This document shows, in pieces, positions 53,820-61,893 of a stretch of DNA of 64,000 nt. The first letter of the stretch is position 1. Each line of letters starts with the position of its first letter. Source of the DNA: Bacteroidota bacterium (GTDB lineage Bacteria; Bacteroidota; Bacteroidia; 2-12-FULL-35-15); assembly GCA_016707685.1 (NCBI GenBank), contig JADJHE010000007.1, positions 62,001-126,000 of the forward strand. The letters run 5' to 3'. The notes beneath the pieces were generated by a model. It was not told the origin of the DNA. It saw only the letters and a list, made by a program, of their open reading frames with translations, and searched no databases. Position numbers and translations under genes: made by a program.

Positions 53820-54630
53820 AGTTGTAGCTTAATCCAATTTGAGGACTAAAGCCAAGTGTTTGATGATACGTTCCTGCAAAATCAACTTTGAAATTTTTTA
53901 GGTTCAAGCCAAAACCAAAGCTGCTTAATGTTGGATTGGTAGACAATCCAATTCGGAGGTAAAATTCTTTAACGGCTTTGTACTCTAATCCTGCTTTAAA
54001 TTCGGCTTTTTGTTTAATGTCTTTTTGTGTTTCGATGGCTAGTGTTACTTTATCAGAAAAGTTGTAATCAGCACCCAAACGAATGATGGTTGGTAGTCGC
54101 TCGTTGTCATACTCCGAAATTTTTGCTCTGGTAGGATTAAACACATGTGCTCCAATGGTAAGTCCTTTTATTGGCCTTGCTTGAATCCCAGCTTCGGCAG
54201 CTAAAACTCCTCTGTTTCCGTACCCTTCGGCAATTCGTGTTGTTAAATAATCCATCGCAATTCCTGCCGAAAATTTATCGCCAAATGCTTTTGCAAAGGA
54301 TAAGCTATATTTATTTTCGCTGTATAATTGATAGCCAAAGTTGGTAATGCAAAGTCCAAAAGTTCCAGCTTTTACAGGTATTGCAAGTGCTCCACCGCGT
54401 GTGCTGATTTCTTTTACCATGAATCGGTTTTCGTAATTTACACCAGCCGAAATGGTTCGTACAAATCCAAGTCCCGCTTGATTATGATGCGCACTCCATA
54501 CATCGTATAAAGAAACAGATGCGTTACCCATGGCCGCAGATCGAGCTCCAATAGGGTAATCTTCATTCCCAGCATAAGTGAATATGCTGGTAAATAAAGA
54601 CAATATGAATAAGCAGTGTTTATACATCAA
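53782..54630 (-). CDS. PorV/PorQ-like outer-membrane protein
   Basis: A 282-residue protein: signal peptide 1-20 (FTYAG), then PIGARSAAMGNASVSLYDVW, the start motif of the PorV/PorQ-like (FadL-related) barrels of Bacteroidota. Regular strand patterns follow to LGFSPQIGLSYNF. PorV proper is a shuttle protein of the type IX system; the many T9SS cargo proteins of this window need such a partner, but the small size and sequence do not show that this is it. It precedes and overlaps the HhH/barrel gene, suggesting joint expression. Confidence 0.75.
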   Translation of the reverse strand: MMYKHCLFILSLFTSIFTYAGNEDYPIGARSAAMGNASVSLYDVWSAHHNQAGLGFVRTISAGVNYENRFMVKEISTRGGALAIPVKAGTFGLCITNFGYQLYSENKYSLSFAKAFGDKFSAGIAMDYLTTRIAEGYGNRGVLAAEAGIQARPIKGLTIGAHVFNPTRAKISEYDNERLPTIIRLGADYNFSDKVTLAIETQKDIKQKAEFKAGLEYKAVKEFYLRIGLSTNPTLSSFGFGLNLKNFKVDFAGTYHQTLGFSPQIGLSYNFAKAEKSNASAQ

Positions 54631-54681
54631 TTAATTGTTTCAAATGTAAGGCGCCCAGATTATGTAATCGTTAAGCACTTA

Positions 54682-55194
54682 TTAATTTGTTTTATAATCA
54701 AATTTGATAGCAGACAATTCTTGGTTTGCTTTCAAAATTTTATTTTTCAAATTTTCTTTAAAATCGATCACTTGTTTCAATAGTTCATCATTGCCAGCAG
54801 CCAATATCTGAACTGCTAAAATTCCAGCATTTTGTCCGCCATCCAATGCAACAGTAGCAACTGGAATACCAGGAGGCATTTGTAAAATTGATAATACGGA
54901 GTCCCAACCATCAATAGAAATGGAAGAGCGACAAGGAACACCTATTACAGGAATAGGGGTAAATGCAGCAACAACACCAGGTAAATGAGCAGCTCCACCA
55001 GCTCCAGCGATAATAACACGTATACCTTTTGTATGCGCATTTTTTGCAAATTCAGCAACTTGTTCGGGTACACGATGTGCGCTTAATGCATTGATTTCAA
55101 AGGGTATTTTGAATTCGTTAAGAATTTTAGCCGCTTCTTGCATGATAGGCATATCGGATGTGCTGCCCATGATAATACTAACTTTTGGTGTCAT
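54682..55194 (-). CDS. purE: N5-carboxyaminoimidazole ribonucleotide mutase
   Basis: PurE moves the carboxyl group of N5-CAIR to give CAIR in purine synthesis. The 170-residue class I enzyme shows IIMGSTSDMPIMQEA at residue 7, SAHRVPEQV with the catalytic His, AGAGGAAHLPGVVAAF, and VPCRSSISIDGWDSVLS. purK is not in the window. It is divergent from hpt; purine salvage genes follow on the other strand. Confidence 0.97.
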   Translation of the reverse strand: MTPKVSIIMGSTSDMPIMQEAAKILNEFKIPFEINALSAHRVPEQVAEFAKNAHTKGIRVIIAGAGGAAHLPGVVAAFTPIPVIGVPCRSSISIDGWDSVLSILQMPPGIPVATVALDGGQNAGILAVQILAAGNDELLKQVIDFKENLKNKILKANQELSAIKFDYKTN

Positions 55195-55283
55195 ATTTTA
55201 AATTAATAGGGTTATGTGTTAAGCTTGTAAAATTAGCTTTTTTGGCCAAAAGAATAAAATAAAAACACTCGTTTTTTATAGCC

Positions 55284-55291
55284 TAATTTTG
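55284..55291 (+). promoter_or_regulatory. putative -7 box (TAATTTTG) for hpt
   Basis: Exact TAnnTTTG 27 bases before the hpt ATG; no TTG at the usual distance. Confidence 0.4.
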
Positions 55292-55318
55292 CGTAAATTC
55301 GCAGTTCAAAATAATAGT

Positions 55319-55855
55319 ATGAATAAAGTAACATTAAAAGATAAAACCTTTAGAGTTAATATTCCGGCTAATGAAATTAATAAAGCCGTTGGAGAAGTTG
55401 CGCATCGCATCAATGTTGAATTGAAAGATAAAAAACCACTTTTTTTAGCAGTGCTAAATGGTTCTTTTATGTTTGCTTCGGATTTGTTAAAGAAAATTAC
55501 GATTGATTGCGAAATTTCATTTGTGAAAGTTTCATCCTATCATGGAACAACAACATCAGGTTCTGTAAAAGAACTAATTGGTTTGAATGAAGATATAAAA
55601 GGTAGAACAGTTGTTATAATTGAAGATATTGTTGATACTGGCTTAACCATGGAGAGTGTGATTACACAATTGGAAGCGATGGAGCCTGCTGCAATTAAGA
55701 TTTGTACATTGTTATACAAGCCAGAAGCATTTCGTAAAAAATTTGATTTAGATTATGTTGCCATCGTTATTCCAAATGATTTTATTGTTGGTTACGGATT
55801 AGATTACGATGGCTTAGGAAGAAATCTTCCAGATATTTATGTACTTGATAAATAA
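55319..55855 (+). CDS. hpt: hypoxanthine phosphoribosyltransferase
   Basis: Hpt converts hypoxanthine or guanine with PRPP to IMP or GMP. I chose ATG 55319 (MNKVTLKDKTFRVNI), giving 178 residues; the longer frame adds ten residues with no family match. The PRPP loop is VVIIEDIVDTGLTME, the N-terminal base loop LKDKKPLFLAVLNGSFMF, and YVAIVIPNDFIVGYGLDY positions the base. It is followed by adk after 27 bases; hpt-adk-obgE is a familiar order in Bacteroidota. Confidence 0.96.
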   Translation: MNKVTLKDKTFRVNIPANEINKAVGEVAHRINVELKDKKPLFLAVLNGSFMFASDLLKKITIDCEISFVKVSSYHGTTTSGSVKELIGLNEDIKGRTVVIIEDIVDTGLTMESVITQLEAMEPAAIKICTLLYKPEAFRKKFDLDYVAIVIPNDFIVGYGLDYDGLGRNLPDIYVLDK

Positions 55856-55882
55856 TTTTTTTAATAATAAATAATTCTACTC

Positions 55883-57034
55883 ATGTTAAACATCGTTTTA
55901 TTCGGTCCTCCAGGTGCAGGAAAAGGTACTCAATCAGAAAAGTTAATTGCTAAATATCAATTGGTTCATTTATCGACTGGTGATATTTTTAGAGCAAACA
56001 TTAAAGGTGAAACCGCTTTAGGCACATTGGCTAAAAGCTATATGGATAAAGGTCAATTGGTTCCAGATGCTGTTACAATTAGCATGTTGGAGGCTGAAGT
56101 AAATAAAAATCCGAATGCAAAAGGTTTTATTTTTGATGGTTTCCCTCGTACAAAAGCACAAGCAGAAGCATTGGATACTTTGTTGAAAGCTAAAAAAACT
56201 AGCATTACATTGATGCTTGCATTAGAGGTTCAAGAAGATGAATTGAGAAAACGTTTATTATTAAGAGGCCAAAATAGCGGTCGTCCGGATGATCAAAATC
56301 CAGAAGTGATTCAGAAGCGTATTGATGTGTATAACAACGAAACATTTCCTGTTAAAGATTTTTATACTGCTCAAGGTAAATACAAAGGAGTTCATGGAAT
56401 AGGTGAGATTGATGAAATTTTTAATGCACTTTGTGCTGTAATAGATACAAAAGTTAATGCTGAACCAAAAGTTGCGAAAGTTGCACCTAAAAAAGTAGCA
56501 CCTAAGCCTGCCCGTCCGACAGGCGGGAAAGTAGTAGCAAAGAAAAAAGCGACAAAGAAAGTTGCAGCTAAAAAAGTTGTAAAGAAAGCAAAATCGAAAC
56601 CTGCAAAGAAAACGGCTGCTAAAAAAGCAACAAAGAAAGTCGCAAAAAAGATTGCTCCAAAAAAAGTTGTAAAGAAGCTTGCTCCTAAAAAAGGAACTAA
56701 AAAGGTTGCAACTAAAAAAGCGACTGCTAAAAAAGTTGTAAAAAAGGCTGCTCCTAAACCTGCCCGTCCGGCAGGCGGGAAGGTTGTAAAATCTACAAAA
56801 AAAGGCAGTTCAAAAAAGGTTGTTAAACGTGTCCGTCCGACTGGCGGAAAAGCAGCAAAGAAAATAGTGAAAAAAGTAATAGCTAAGAAATCTGCTAAGC
56901 CTACAAAAAAAGTTGCAGCTAAACGTGCCCGTCCGTCAGGCGGGAAAGTTGCTAAAAAGAAAATTGTAGCTAAACCTGCCCGTCCGGCAGGCGGGAAATC
57001 AGCTAAGAAAGTAATTAAGAAGAAAAAGAAATAA
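55883..57034 (+). CDS. adk: adenylate kinase with a 191-residue histone-H1-like basic tail
   Basis: Residues 1-192 are a normal short-lid adenylate kinase: P-loop FGPPGAGKGTQSEKL (from residue 7), STGDIFRANIKG, GFIFDGFPRTKAQAEALD, and LLLRGQNSGRPDDQ. It interconverts AMP, ADP and ATP. Residues 193-383 are an added tail of Lys, Ala, Val, Pro, Thr and Arg with no acidic residue after AEPK and no aromatic residue; AKKVVKK and ATKKVAKK motifs recall histone H1 and bacterial H1-like proteins. Five tail sites read KPARP(T/A)GGK or a variant and come from a repeated GC-rich 21-mer. The tail should be disordered and bind nucleic acid. obgE follows 79 bases on. Confidence 0.95.
   Translation: MLNIVLFGPPGAGKGTQSEKLIAKYQLVHLSTGDIFRANIKGETALGTLAKSYMDKGQLVPDAVTISMLEAEVNKNPNAKGFIFDGFPRTKAQAEALDTLLKAKKTSITLMLALEVQEDELRKRLLLRGQNSGRPDDQNPEVIQKRIDVYNNETFPVKDFYTAQGKYKGVHGIGEIDEIFNALCAVIDTKVNAEPKVAKVAPKKVAPKPARPTGGKVVAKKKATKKVAAKKVVKKAKSKPAKKTAAKKATKKVAKKIAPKKVVKKLAPKKGTKKVATKKATAKKVVKKAAPKPARPAGGKVVKSTKKGSSKKVVKRVRPTGGKAAKKIVKKVIAKKSAKPTKKVAAKRARPSGGKVAKKKIVAKPARPAGGKSAKKVIKKKKK
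56507..56995 (+). repeat. five copies of a GC-rich 21-bp palindromic element inside adk
   Basis: Copies at 56507-56527, 56759-56779, 56828-56848, 56924-56944 and 56975-56995. The type form is CCTGCCCGTCCGGCAGGCGG plus one more G; CCTGCC and GGCAGG pair as a hairpin stem. Copies 1, 2 and 5 differ only in the central base, copies 3 and 4 are more diverged. All lie in the same reading frame and give (P/R)-(A/V)-RP-(T/A/S)-GG. Their GC content contrasts with the AT-rich codons around them. Not a CRISPR: spacing is irregular (252, 69, 96, 51 bases start to start). Confidence 0.88.
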
Positions 57035-57113
57035 ATCATTTTTCAGGTGTTCTGAAACTTGATTGATGAGTTGATTTTCTATTACAGAAAATCGTATTAA
57101 ACTAATTGAAACT

Positions 57114-58145
57114 ATGGATTCGAATTTTGTTGATTATGTGAAGATATGTTGTCGCTCTGGAAAAGGTGGGGCTGGATCTATACATTTACATCGTAGTAAA
57201 CTGACATCAAAAGGTGGACCCGATGGTGGTGATGGTGGTAGAGGTGGCCATGTGATTGTTCGTGGGAACAAACAATTTTGGACACTCATCCATTTAAAAT
57301 ACCGTAAACATGTTATTGCTACTCCTGGTGGTAGTGGCGGTAGTGCGCGCATGACTGGTGCTGAAGGAAAAGATGAAATATTGGATGTGCCTTTGGGAAC
57401 CATTATTAGAGATGCAGAAACAGGTGAGATTGAAGGTGAAATAACGGAGGAAGGACAAGAAATTATTGTTGTTCCAGGTGGAAGAGGTGGATTAGGAAAC
57501 GATCATTTTAAATCTTCTACCAATCAAACACCTCGTTACGCTCAGCCAGGAGAAGATGGACGTGATGAATGGAAAATTCTTGAATTAAAAGTATTAGCCG
57601 ATGTTGGTTTGGTTGGATTTCCGAATGCTGGTAAATCAACCTTACTTTCAGTTGTTTCGGCTGCAAAACCCGAAATTGCAAACTATCCTTTTACGACTCT
57701 TGTTCCTAATTTAGGGATTGTAAAATACCGCGATTATAAATCATTCGTAATGGCCGATATTCCAGGTATTATCGAAGGTGCTCACGAAGGAAAAGGTATT
57801 GGTTTACGTTTCTTACGTCATATCGAACGTAACTCTTCTTTGTTGTTCTTGATCCCTGCCGACTCAGACGATATCATCAAAGAATATAAAATTCTAATAA
57901 ATGAATTGGAACAATTCAATCCTGAATTGCTTCACAAAAGACGAATTTTAGCCATATCCAAATGCGATATGATGGATGAAGAGTTATTGGCGGAAATGAA
58001 AAAAGATATCAATAAACGATTCAAAGAAAAGAAAACGGTTCCAGTTAATTACATCTCTTCACAGTCTGGTCAAGGGCTTGTGGAATTAAAAGATGAAATC
58101 TGGAAACAGTTAAATACAAATGACGATAAAGCATTTGAATATTAA
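57114..58145 (+). CDS. obgE: Obg-family GTPase (ribosome assembly)
   Basis: ObgE helps mature the large ribosomal subunit and responds to guanine nucleotides. Residues about 3-160 are the glycine-rich Obg fold (SGKGGAGSIHLHRSK, GPDGGDGGRGGHV, GGRGGLGNDHFKSSTNQ). The G domain follows: G1 VGFPNAGKSTLLS, G2 YPFTTLVPNLG, G3 DIPGIIEGAHEGKGIG, and G4 reads ISKCD instead of NKxD, a variant common in this phylum as far as I recall. The C-terminal domain of longer Obgs is absent; 343 residues total. Confidence 0.97.
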   Translation: MDSNFVDYVKICCRSGKGGAGSIHLHRSKLTSKGGPDGGDGGRGGHVIVRGNKQFWTLIHLKYRKHVIATPGGSGGSARMTGAEGKDEILDVPLGTIIRDAETGEIEGEITEEGQEIIVVPGGRGGLGNDHFKSSTNQTPRYAQPGEDGRDEWKILELKVLADVGLVGFPNAGKSTLLSVVSAAKPEIANYPFTTLVPNLGIVKYRDYKSFVMADIPGIIEGAHEGKGIGLRFLRHIERNSSLLFLIPADSDDIIKEYKILINELEQFNPELLHKRRILAISKCDMMDEELLAEMKKDINKRFKEKKTVPVNYISSQSGQGLVELKDEIWKQLNTNDDKAFEY

Positions 58146-58182
58146 TCTCTCTTGAGTTGATTTTGAGAGGAATCTATTTTTA

Positions 58183-58758
58183 ATGGACATCATTCATACA
58201 ATCAAACAACTCGATACCGAACTCTTTCTGTTTTTAAACAGTAAGCACAATTCATTTTTTGATGTTGTAATGTATTGGGCAAGCCACAAGTTTGTTTGGA
58301 TTCCATTGTATGCATTTTTTCTTTACTTGGCTTATAAATTTGTTGGCAAACGCGTTTGGCTTGTTCTTGTATGTGCTGCATTAGCAGTGTTGTTAGCCGA
58401 TCAAATTTCTACGCAAGCATTCAAACATGTTTTTTTACGTTACCGTCCTTGCCATAATTTAACACTTCAATCTCAATTGCATTTGAATGGAAATTGTGGA
58501 GGAATGTATGGATTCATTTCATCGCATGCAGCCAATACATTTGCCATTGCCATGTTTTTGTTTTTAGTATTTAAAGGCCGAATGAAGTACTTTGGGATAT
58601 CCGTTTTTGCTTGGGCAAGTTTTGTTTCCTACAGTCGTATTTACAATGGCGTTCATTATCCTGCCGATATTGCTGTTGGTGCAATCGTTGGAATGGCGAT
58701 TGGAATCGTATGTTTTAAATTGTATCAATTTGCTAATACTAAACTTACACATGAATAA
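58183..58758 (+). CDS. PAP2-family membrane phosphatase
   Basis: A 191-residue integral membrane protein with five or six hydrophobic segments. The three PAP2 motifs are visible: KHVFLRYRP (K-x6-RP), SSHAANTFA (in place of PSGH), and SRIYNGVHYPADIAVG with the catalytic His. It probably dephosphorylates a lipid such as undecaprenyl pyrophosphate or phosphatidylglycerol phosphate on the periplasmic side. The CGGMYGFISSHA insertion with two Cys nearby is a subgroup feature. It overlaps crcB by 8 bases. Confidence 0.92.
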   Translation: MDIIHTIKQLDTELFLFLNSKHNSFFDVVMYWASHKFVWIPLYAFFLYLAYKFVGKRVWLVLVCAALAVLLADQISTQAFKHVFLRYRPCHNLTLQSQLHLNGNCGGMYGFISSHAANTFAIAMFLFLVFKGRMKYFGISVFAWASFVSYSRIYNGVHYPADIAVGAIVGMAIGIVCFKLYQFANTKLTHE

Positions 58759-59116
58759 TATACTACTTGTATTTTTGGGAGGTGGACTGGGAAGTGTGGT
58801 TCGTTATGGAATTTCTGAATTTGTTAAAACAAATTTCAAAACCATTTTTCCTATTGCAACATTGGTGTCAAATATCGTGAGTTGCATTATTCTTGCATTG
58901 GCAATTGGTTTTTTTAGCGAAAAAATTGGAGCAAATCCAACCTTGCGAACACTTATTGTTATTGGCTTTTGTGGTGGATTTAGTACCTTTTCCACATTTA
59001 GTTACGAAACAATTGAATTGATGAAATCGGGTAATTATAGCATTGCCATTGCAAATGTGTTGATTAGCGTATCGGTTTGTTTAGCACTCATTTTTGTTTT
59101 AACAAAACAATCTTAA
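58751..59116 (+). CDS. crcB: fluoride channel CrcB/Fluc
   Basis: A 121-residue inner-membrane protein with four hydrophobic segments that forms a dual-topology dimer and lets fluoride leave the cell. GGGLGSVVRYGISE near residue 9 and GFCGGFSTFSTFSYE near residue 73 are diagnostic. ATG 58751 was chosen because the family starts there; the frame is open further upstream, inside the PAP2 gene. No fluoride riboswitch is seen upstream. Confidence 0.96.
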   Translation: MNNILLVFLGGGLGSVVRYGISEFVKTNFKTIFPIATLVSNIVSCIILALAIGFFSEKIGANPTLRTLIVIGFCGGFSTFSTFSYETIELMKSGNYSIAIANVLISVSVCLALIFVLTKQS

Positions 59117-59208
59117 TTATGAAATAGCCATGTGCCAAATCGCACAAACCCGAATGAAGATACATGGCGTATACCATATGACAATAAAAAAAACATAAAT
59201 ATCTACAT

Positions 59209-60897
59209 ATGAAAAAATATTCTGTCTTATTTCTTTTATTGTCCTCATTAGTTGTGAATGCACAAACAAAACCTGCAGCGCCTCCAGCAAAAGGGACCAC
59301 AAAACCAAAATTAATTGTTGGAATTGTAATCGATCAAATGCGTTACGATTACATTTATCGTTTTTGGGATAAGTTTGGAAACGATGGATTTAAAAAGTTA
59401 GTCAATCAAGGCTATTTCTGTAAAAACACAAATTTTAATTATGTACCTACGTATACAGGTCCTGGGCATGCTAGCATCTATACTGGTACAACACCTGCTG
59501 TGCATGGCATCATTGCAAACGATTGGTTTGATAAAACAACAGGAAAAAATATGTATTGTTCCGAAGATGCTGCAGTAACAGGTGTCGGTACTACCGCAAA
59601 AGAAGGAAAACGTTCTCCTGTTAATATGCTTACAACTACCATTACCGATGAGTTGCGAATTTCTTCGAATATGAAATCAAAAGTGATTGGTATTGCCTTG
59701 AAAGATAGAAGCGCTATTTTACCAGCTGGTCATACAGCCAATGCAGCCTATTGGTTTGATGGAAGTGTTGGTGGTTTTATTTCAAGCACGTATTACATGA
59801 ATGAATTGCCTGCTTATGTTCAAGCATTCAACAAAAAAGAATTACCAAAAAAATACTTGTCGCAAGCATGGAATACCCTATTGCCAATAGAACAATATAC
59901 CGAAAGTGTTGCCGATGATAACAAATATGAGTTTGTAGCAAAAGGAGAAACAAAACCAGTATTTCCTCATAATCTACAAGCTTTGTACGAAAAAAATGGT
60001 GGCTTGGGAATGATTCGCAGCACACCTTTTGGAAATACACTCACCAAAGATTTTGCAATGGAGATCATCAAAAATGAAAATATGGGTAAAGGAACTGCAA
60101 CTGATTTTTTAGCAGTGTCTTTTTCTTCACCCGATTATATTGGACATTTGTATGGACCAAATTCTGTTGAGCAAGAGGATGATTATTTGCGATTGGATTT
60201 GGAATTAGCCGAATTGCTAACATTCATTGAAATACAAGTAGGAAAAGGAAATGCATTGGTGTTTTTAACAGCCGATCATGCTGCACCTGAAGTGCCAGCT
60301 TATTTAATGGACTTGAAAGTGCCAGCAGGTTATTTGAATGAAGATAAATTGTTTAGCGATTTAAAAAAGTACATGGCCAAAACGTATGGTGATTCACTTG
60401 TTTTATCGTATTCAAATCAACAAGTATTTTTGAACCAACAAGTGATGGAAAACAAAAAGTTGATGCCACAACAAGTACAAGAAGAAGTAGCCAATTTTGT
60501 AATAAAGCAAGAGCATGTATCGGAAGTATTAACTGCAACAACTTTAAACAATGCTCAATTTACAGAAGGAGCGCGTTATTTAATGCAAAAAGGATTTAAT
60601 GTAAAACGTTCGGGCGATGTGCTTGTAAATTACGAACCAGCTTATGTCGATTTCCCACATTATGGAACAACACATGGTTCGCCTTACAGTTATGATACAC
60701 ATGTGCCATTGTTGTTTTATGGTTGGCATGTAAAACGTGGCAGTACAACTGAACAAATTTACATTACCGATATTGCTGCAACATTAGCAATGATGCTAAA
60801 TATCCAATTCCCGAATGGTAGTTGTGGTAAACCGATTAATATATCTGCTCCACTTCATCCCATCTCCAAAGGAGAAGAGAGCGGAGTGAAAAAATAA
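59209..60897 (+). CDS. PafA-type alkaline phosphatase family protein
   Basis: A 562-residue exported protein with signal peptide 1-19 (VVNAQ). The alkaline phosphatase superfamily fold is clear: first metal Asp in IVIDQMRYDYIYRF, nucleophile Thr83 in TYTGPGHASIYTG, Asn104 in IANDWFD, and the Lys and Arg of IALKDRSAILPAGH, which match the active-site set of Elizabethkingia PafA; later SSPDYIGHLYGP, FLTADHAAPEVP and TTHGSPYSYDTHVPL bring metal ligands. It is a phosphate-monoesterase acting in the periplasm, probably not repressed by phosphate. The last 15 residues come from a 47-bp repeat that also follows the gene. Confidence 0.95.
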   Translation: MKKYSVLFLLLSSLVVNAQTKPAAPPAKGTTKPKLIVGIVIDQMRYDYIYRFWDKFGNDGFKKLVNQGYFCKNTNFNYVPTYTGPGHASIYTGTTPAVHGIIANDWFDKTTGKNMYCSEDAAVTGVGTTAKEGKRSPVNMLTTTITDELRISSNMKSKVIGIALKDRSAILPAGHTANAAYWFDGSVGGFISSTYYMNELPAYVQAFNKKELPKKYLSQAWNTLLPIEQYTESVADDNKYEFVAKGETKPVFPHNLQALYEKNGGLGMIRSTPFGNTLTKDFAMEIIKNENMGKGTATDFLAVSFSSPDYIGHLYGPNSVEQEDDYLRLDLELAELLTFIEIQVGKGNALVFLTADHAAPEVPAYLMDLKVPAGYLNEDKLFSDLKKYMAKTYGDSLVLSYSNQQVFLNQQVMENKKLMPQQVQEEVANFVIKQEHVSEVLTATTLNNAQFTEGARYLMQKGFNVKRSGDVLVNYEPAYVDFPHYGTTHGSPYSYDTHVPLLFYGWHVKRGSTTEQIYITDIAATLAMMLNIQFPNGSCGKPINISAPLHPISKGEESGVKK

Positions 60898-60952
60898 GAC
60901 CTCTCCTCTTCATCTCCTCTCCAAAGGAGAGGAGGTAGGAGTGAAAAAATAA
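60851..60952 (+). repeat. two 47-bp direct repeats with palindromic core at the end of the PafA-like gene
   Basis: Copy A 60851-60897 encodes the last 15 residues and stop; copy B 60906-60952 is untranslated. They agree at 40 of 47 positions. The core of B is a perfect hairpin, CTCCTCTCC-AAA-GGAGAGGAG (60914-60934). The sequence is like short interspersed palindromic repeats that I recall from Bacteroidota genomes. Confidence 0.82.
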
Positions 60953-60959
60953 TAGTTCA

Positions 60960-61892
60960 ATGAACGCACACTTGAATAGAAAGAAAATACTTTGCTCGCC
61001 TTTGCGTAAAACCTTTGCTCGCTTTGCGGTAAAAAAAACAATTATTATCAATTTTGCTTTTCTTTTTCTTGTTAAAATTTCAATTGCTCAATTGCCTAAT
61101 ACGGATATTTGGTTGTTGGATGTAAAATCAATTGGCGATAGTATTGTGCTTTCAAACCCTAGCAACATTACCAATAGAGTAGGGTACGACAATCAACCTA
61201 CTTTTTCTCCTAAAGGAGATTATATTTTATACACATCCATTCGCGATGAAAAACAATCGGATATTTTTAAGTACGATTTAAAAACAAAACAAATTTCGCA
61301 ATTCACTAATACCGTAACGAGTGAATATTCTCCAACTTTTATGCCCGATGGAAAAAATATTTCGGTAGTAATGGTGGAGCCCGATAGCACTCAACGCATT
61401 TGGAAATATTCCATTAAAGGTGGAGCAGCAAAGGTACAATTAGCGCATGTGGATTCAATAGGATACCATTGTTGGTTTATTGGAAAAAGAGCTGCTGTGT
61501 ATCTTTTAACCGAACCACACTCCTTGTGCTTAGCATCCGATGATTATAAAACACCACGCTACATCGATAATTCTATTGGTCGCTGTATCAAGTTTAAAAA
61601 TAGCATGATCTATTATACCAAAACAATTGCAGAAGGCAAGCACCAATTTAGGGTGTTTAACTTGCCTGGTTGGCATGTGAAAGAAAATCAATCATACATT
61701 GAAAGTGAAGATTTTGAATTTGTTGGTAAGCGTGTAATTTATGGACTTAATTCTGAAATTATTTCCACTTCGGCTTATGTAGATGATAAAAAGAAAGTAA
61801 TTGACTTAAGTGCTTTTGGTATCAAGAATATTACACGCATGGCGATTAGTGCAGATGGAACCAAATTAGCCATTGTAGCTGAATCCAAGTAA
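60960..61892 (+). CDS. TolB/WD40-like (PD40) beta-propeller exported protein
   Basis: A 310-residue protein. The hydrophobic part of the signal (INFAFLFLVKISIAQ) is at about residues 29-44; the 26 residues before it are basic and derive largely from two 22-bp repeats. PD40 blades follow: DNQPTFSPKGDYILYTS, SEYSPTFMPDGKNISVV and, near the end, ITRMAISADGTKLAIVA. Only part of a propeller is visible, so it may need a partner or be a small propeller. Function unknown; periplasmic or surface location by inference. A GNAT gene follows after one base. Confidence 0.8.
   Translation: MNAHLNRKKILCSPLRKTFARFAVKKTIIINFAFLFLVKISIAQLPNTDIWLLDVKSIGDSIVLSNPSNITNRVGYDNQPTFSPKGDYILYTSIRDEKQSDIFKYDLKTKQISQFTNTVTSEYSPTFMPDGKNISVVMVEPDSTQRIWKYSIKGGAAKVQLAHVDSIGYHCWFIGKRAAVYLLTEPHSLCLASDDYKTPRYIDNSIGRCIKFKNSMIYYTKTIAEGKHQFRVFNLPGWHVKENQSYIESEDFEFVGKRVIYGLNSEIISTSAYVDDKKKVIDLSAFGIKNITRMAISADGTKLAIVAESK
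60990..61034 (+). repeat. two 22-bp direct repeats in the N-terminal coding part of the propeller gene
   Basis: CTTTGCTCGCCTTTGCGTAA plus AA (60990-61011) and CTTTGCTCGCTTTGCGGTAA plus AA (61013-61034), one base apart. They differ by an indel-like shift of C and G. Confidence 0.75.
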
Positions 61893-61893
61893 C

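Noticed and set aside
55240..55256. TTTTGGCCAAAA palindrome between purE and hpt as a purine operator
   Set aside because: Short, and nothing ties it to a known purine repressor of this phylum; could be chance in AT-rich DNA.
56507..56995. CRISPR-like array because of five short repeats
   Set aside because: Repeats are in frame within a gene, spacing is irregular, the intervening sequences are alike Lys-rich codons, and no cas gene is near.
56392..57039. 215-codon frame on the minus strand opposite the adk tail
   Set aside because: It is the antisense of Lys/Ala codons (Phe/Leu-rich by necessity) and resembles no protein; the plus-strand frame continues the adenylate kinase.
58751..59116. 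fluoride riboswitch expected near crcB
   Set aside because: crcB overlaps the PAP2 gene and no conserved riboswitch core was found upstream.
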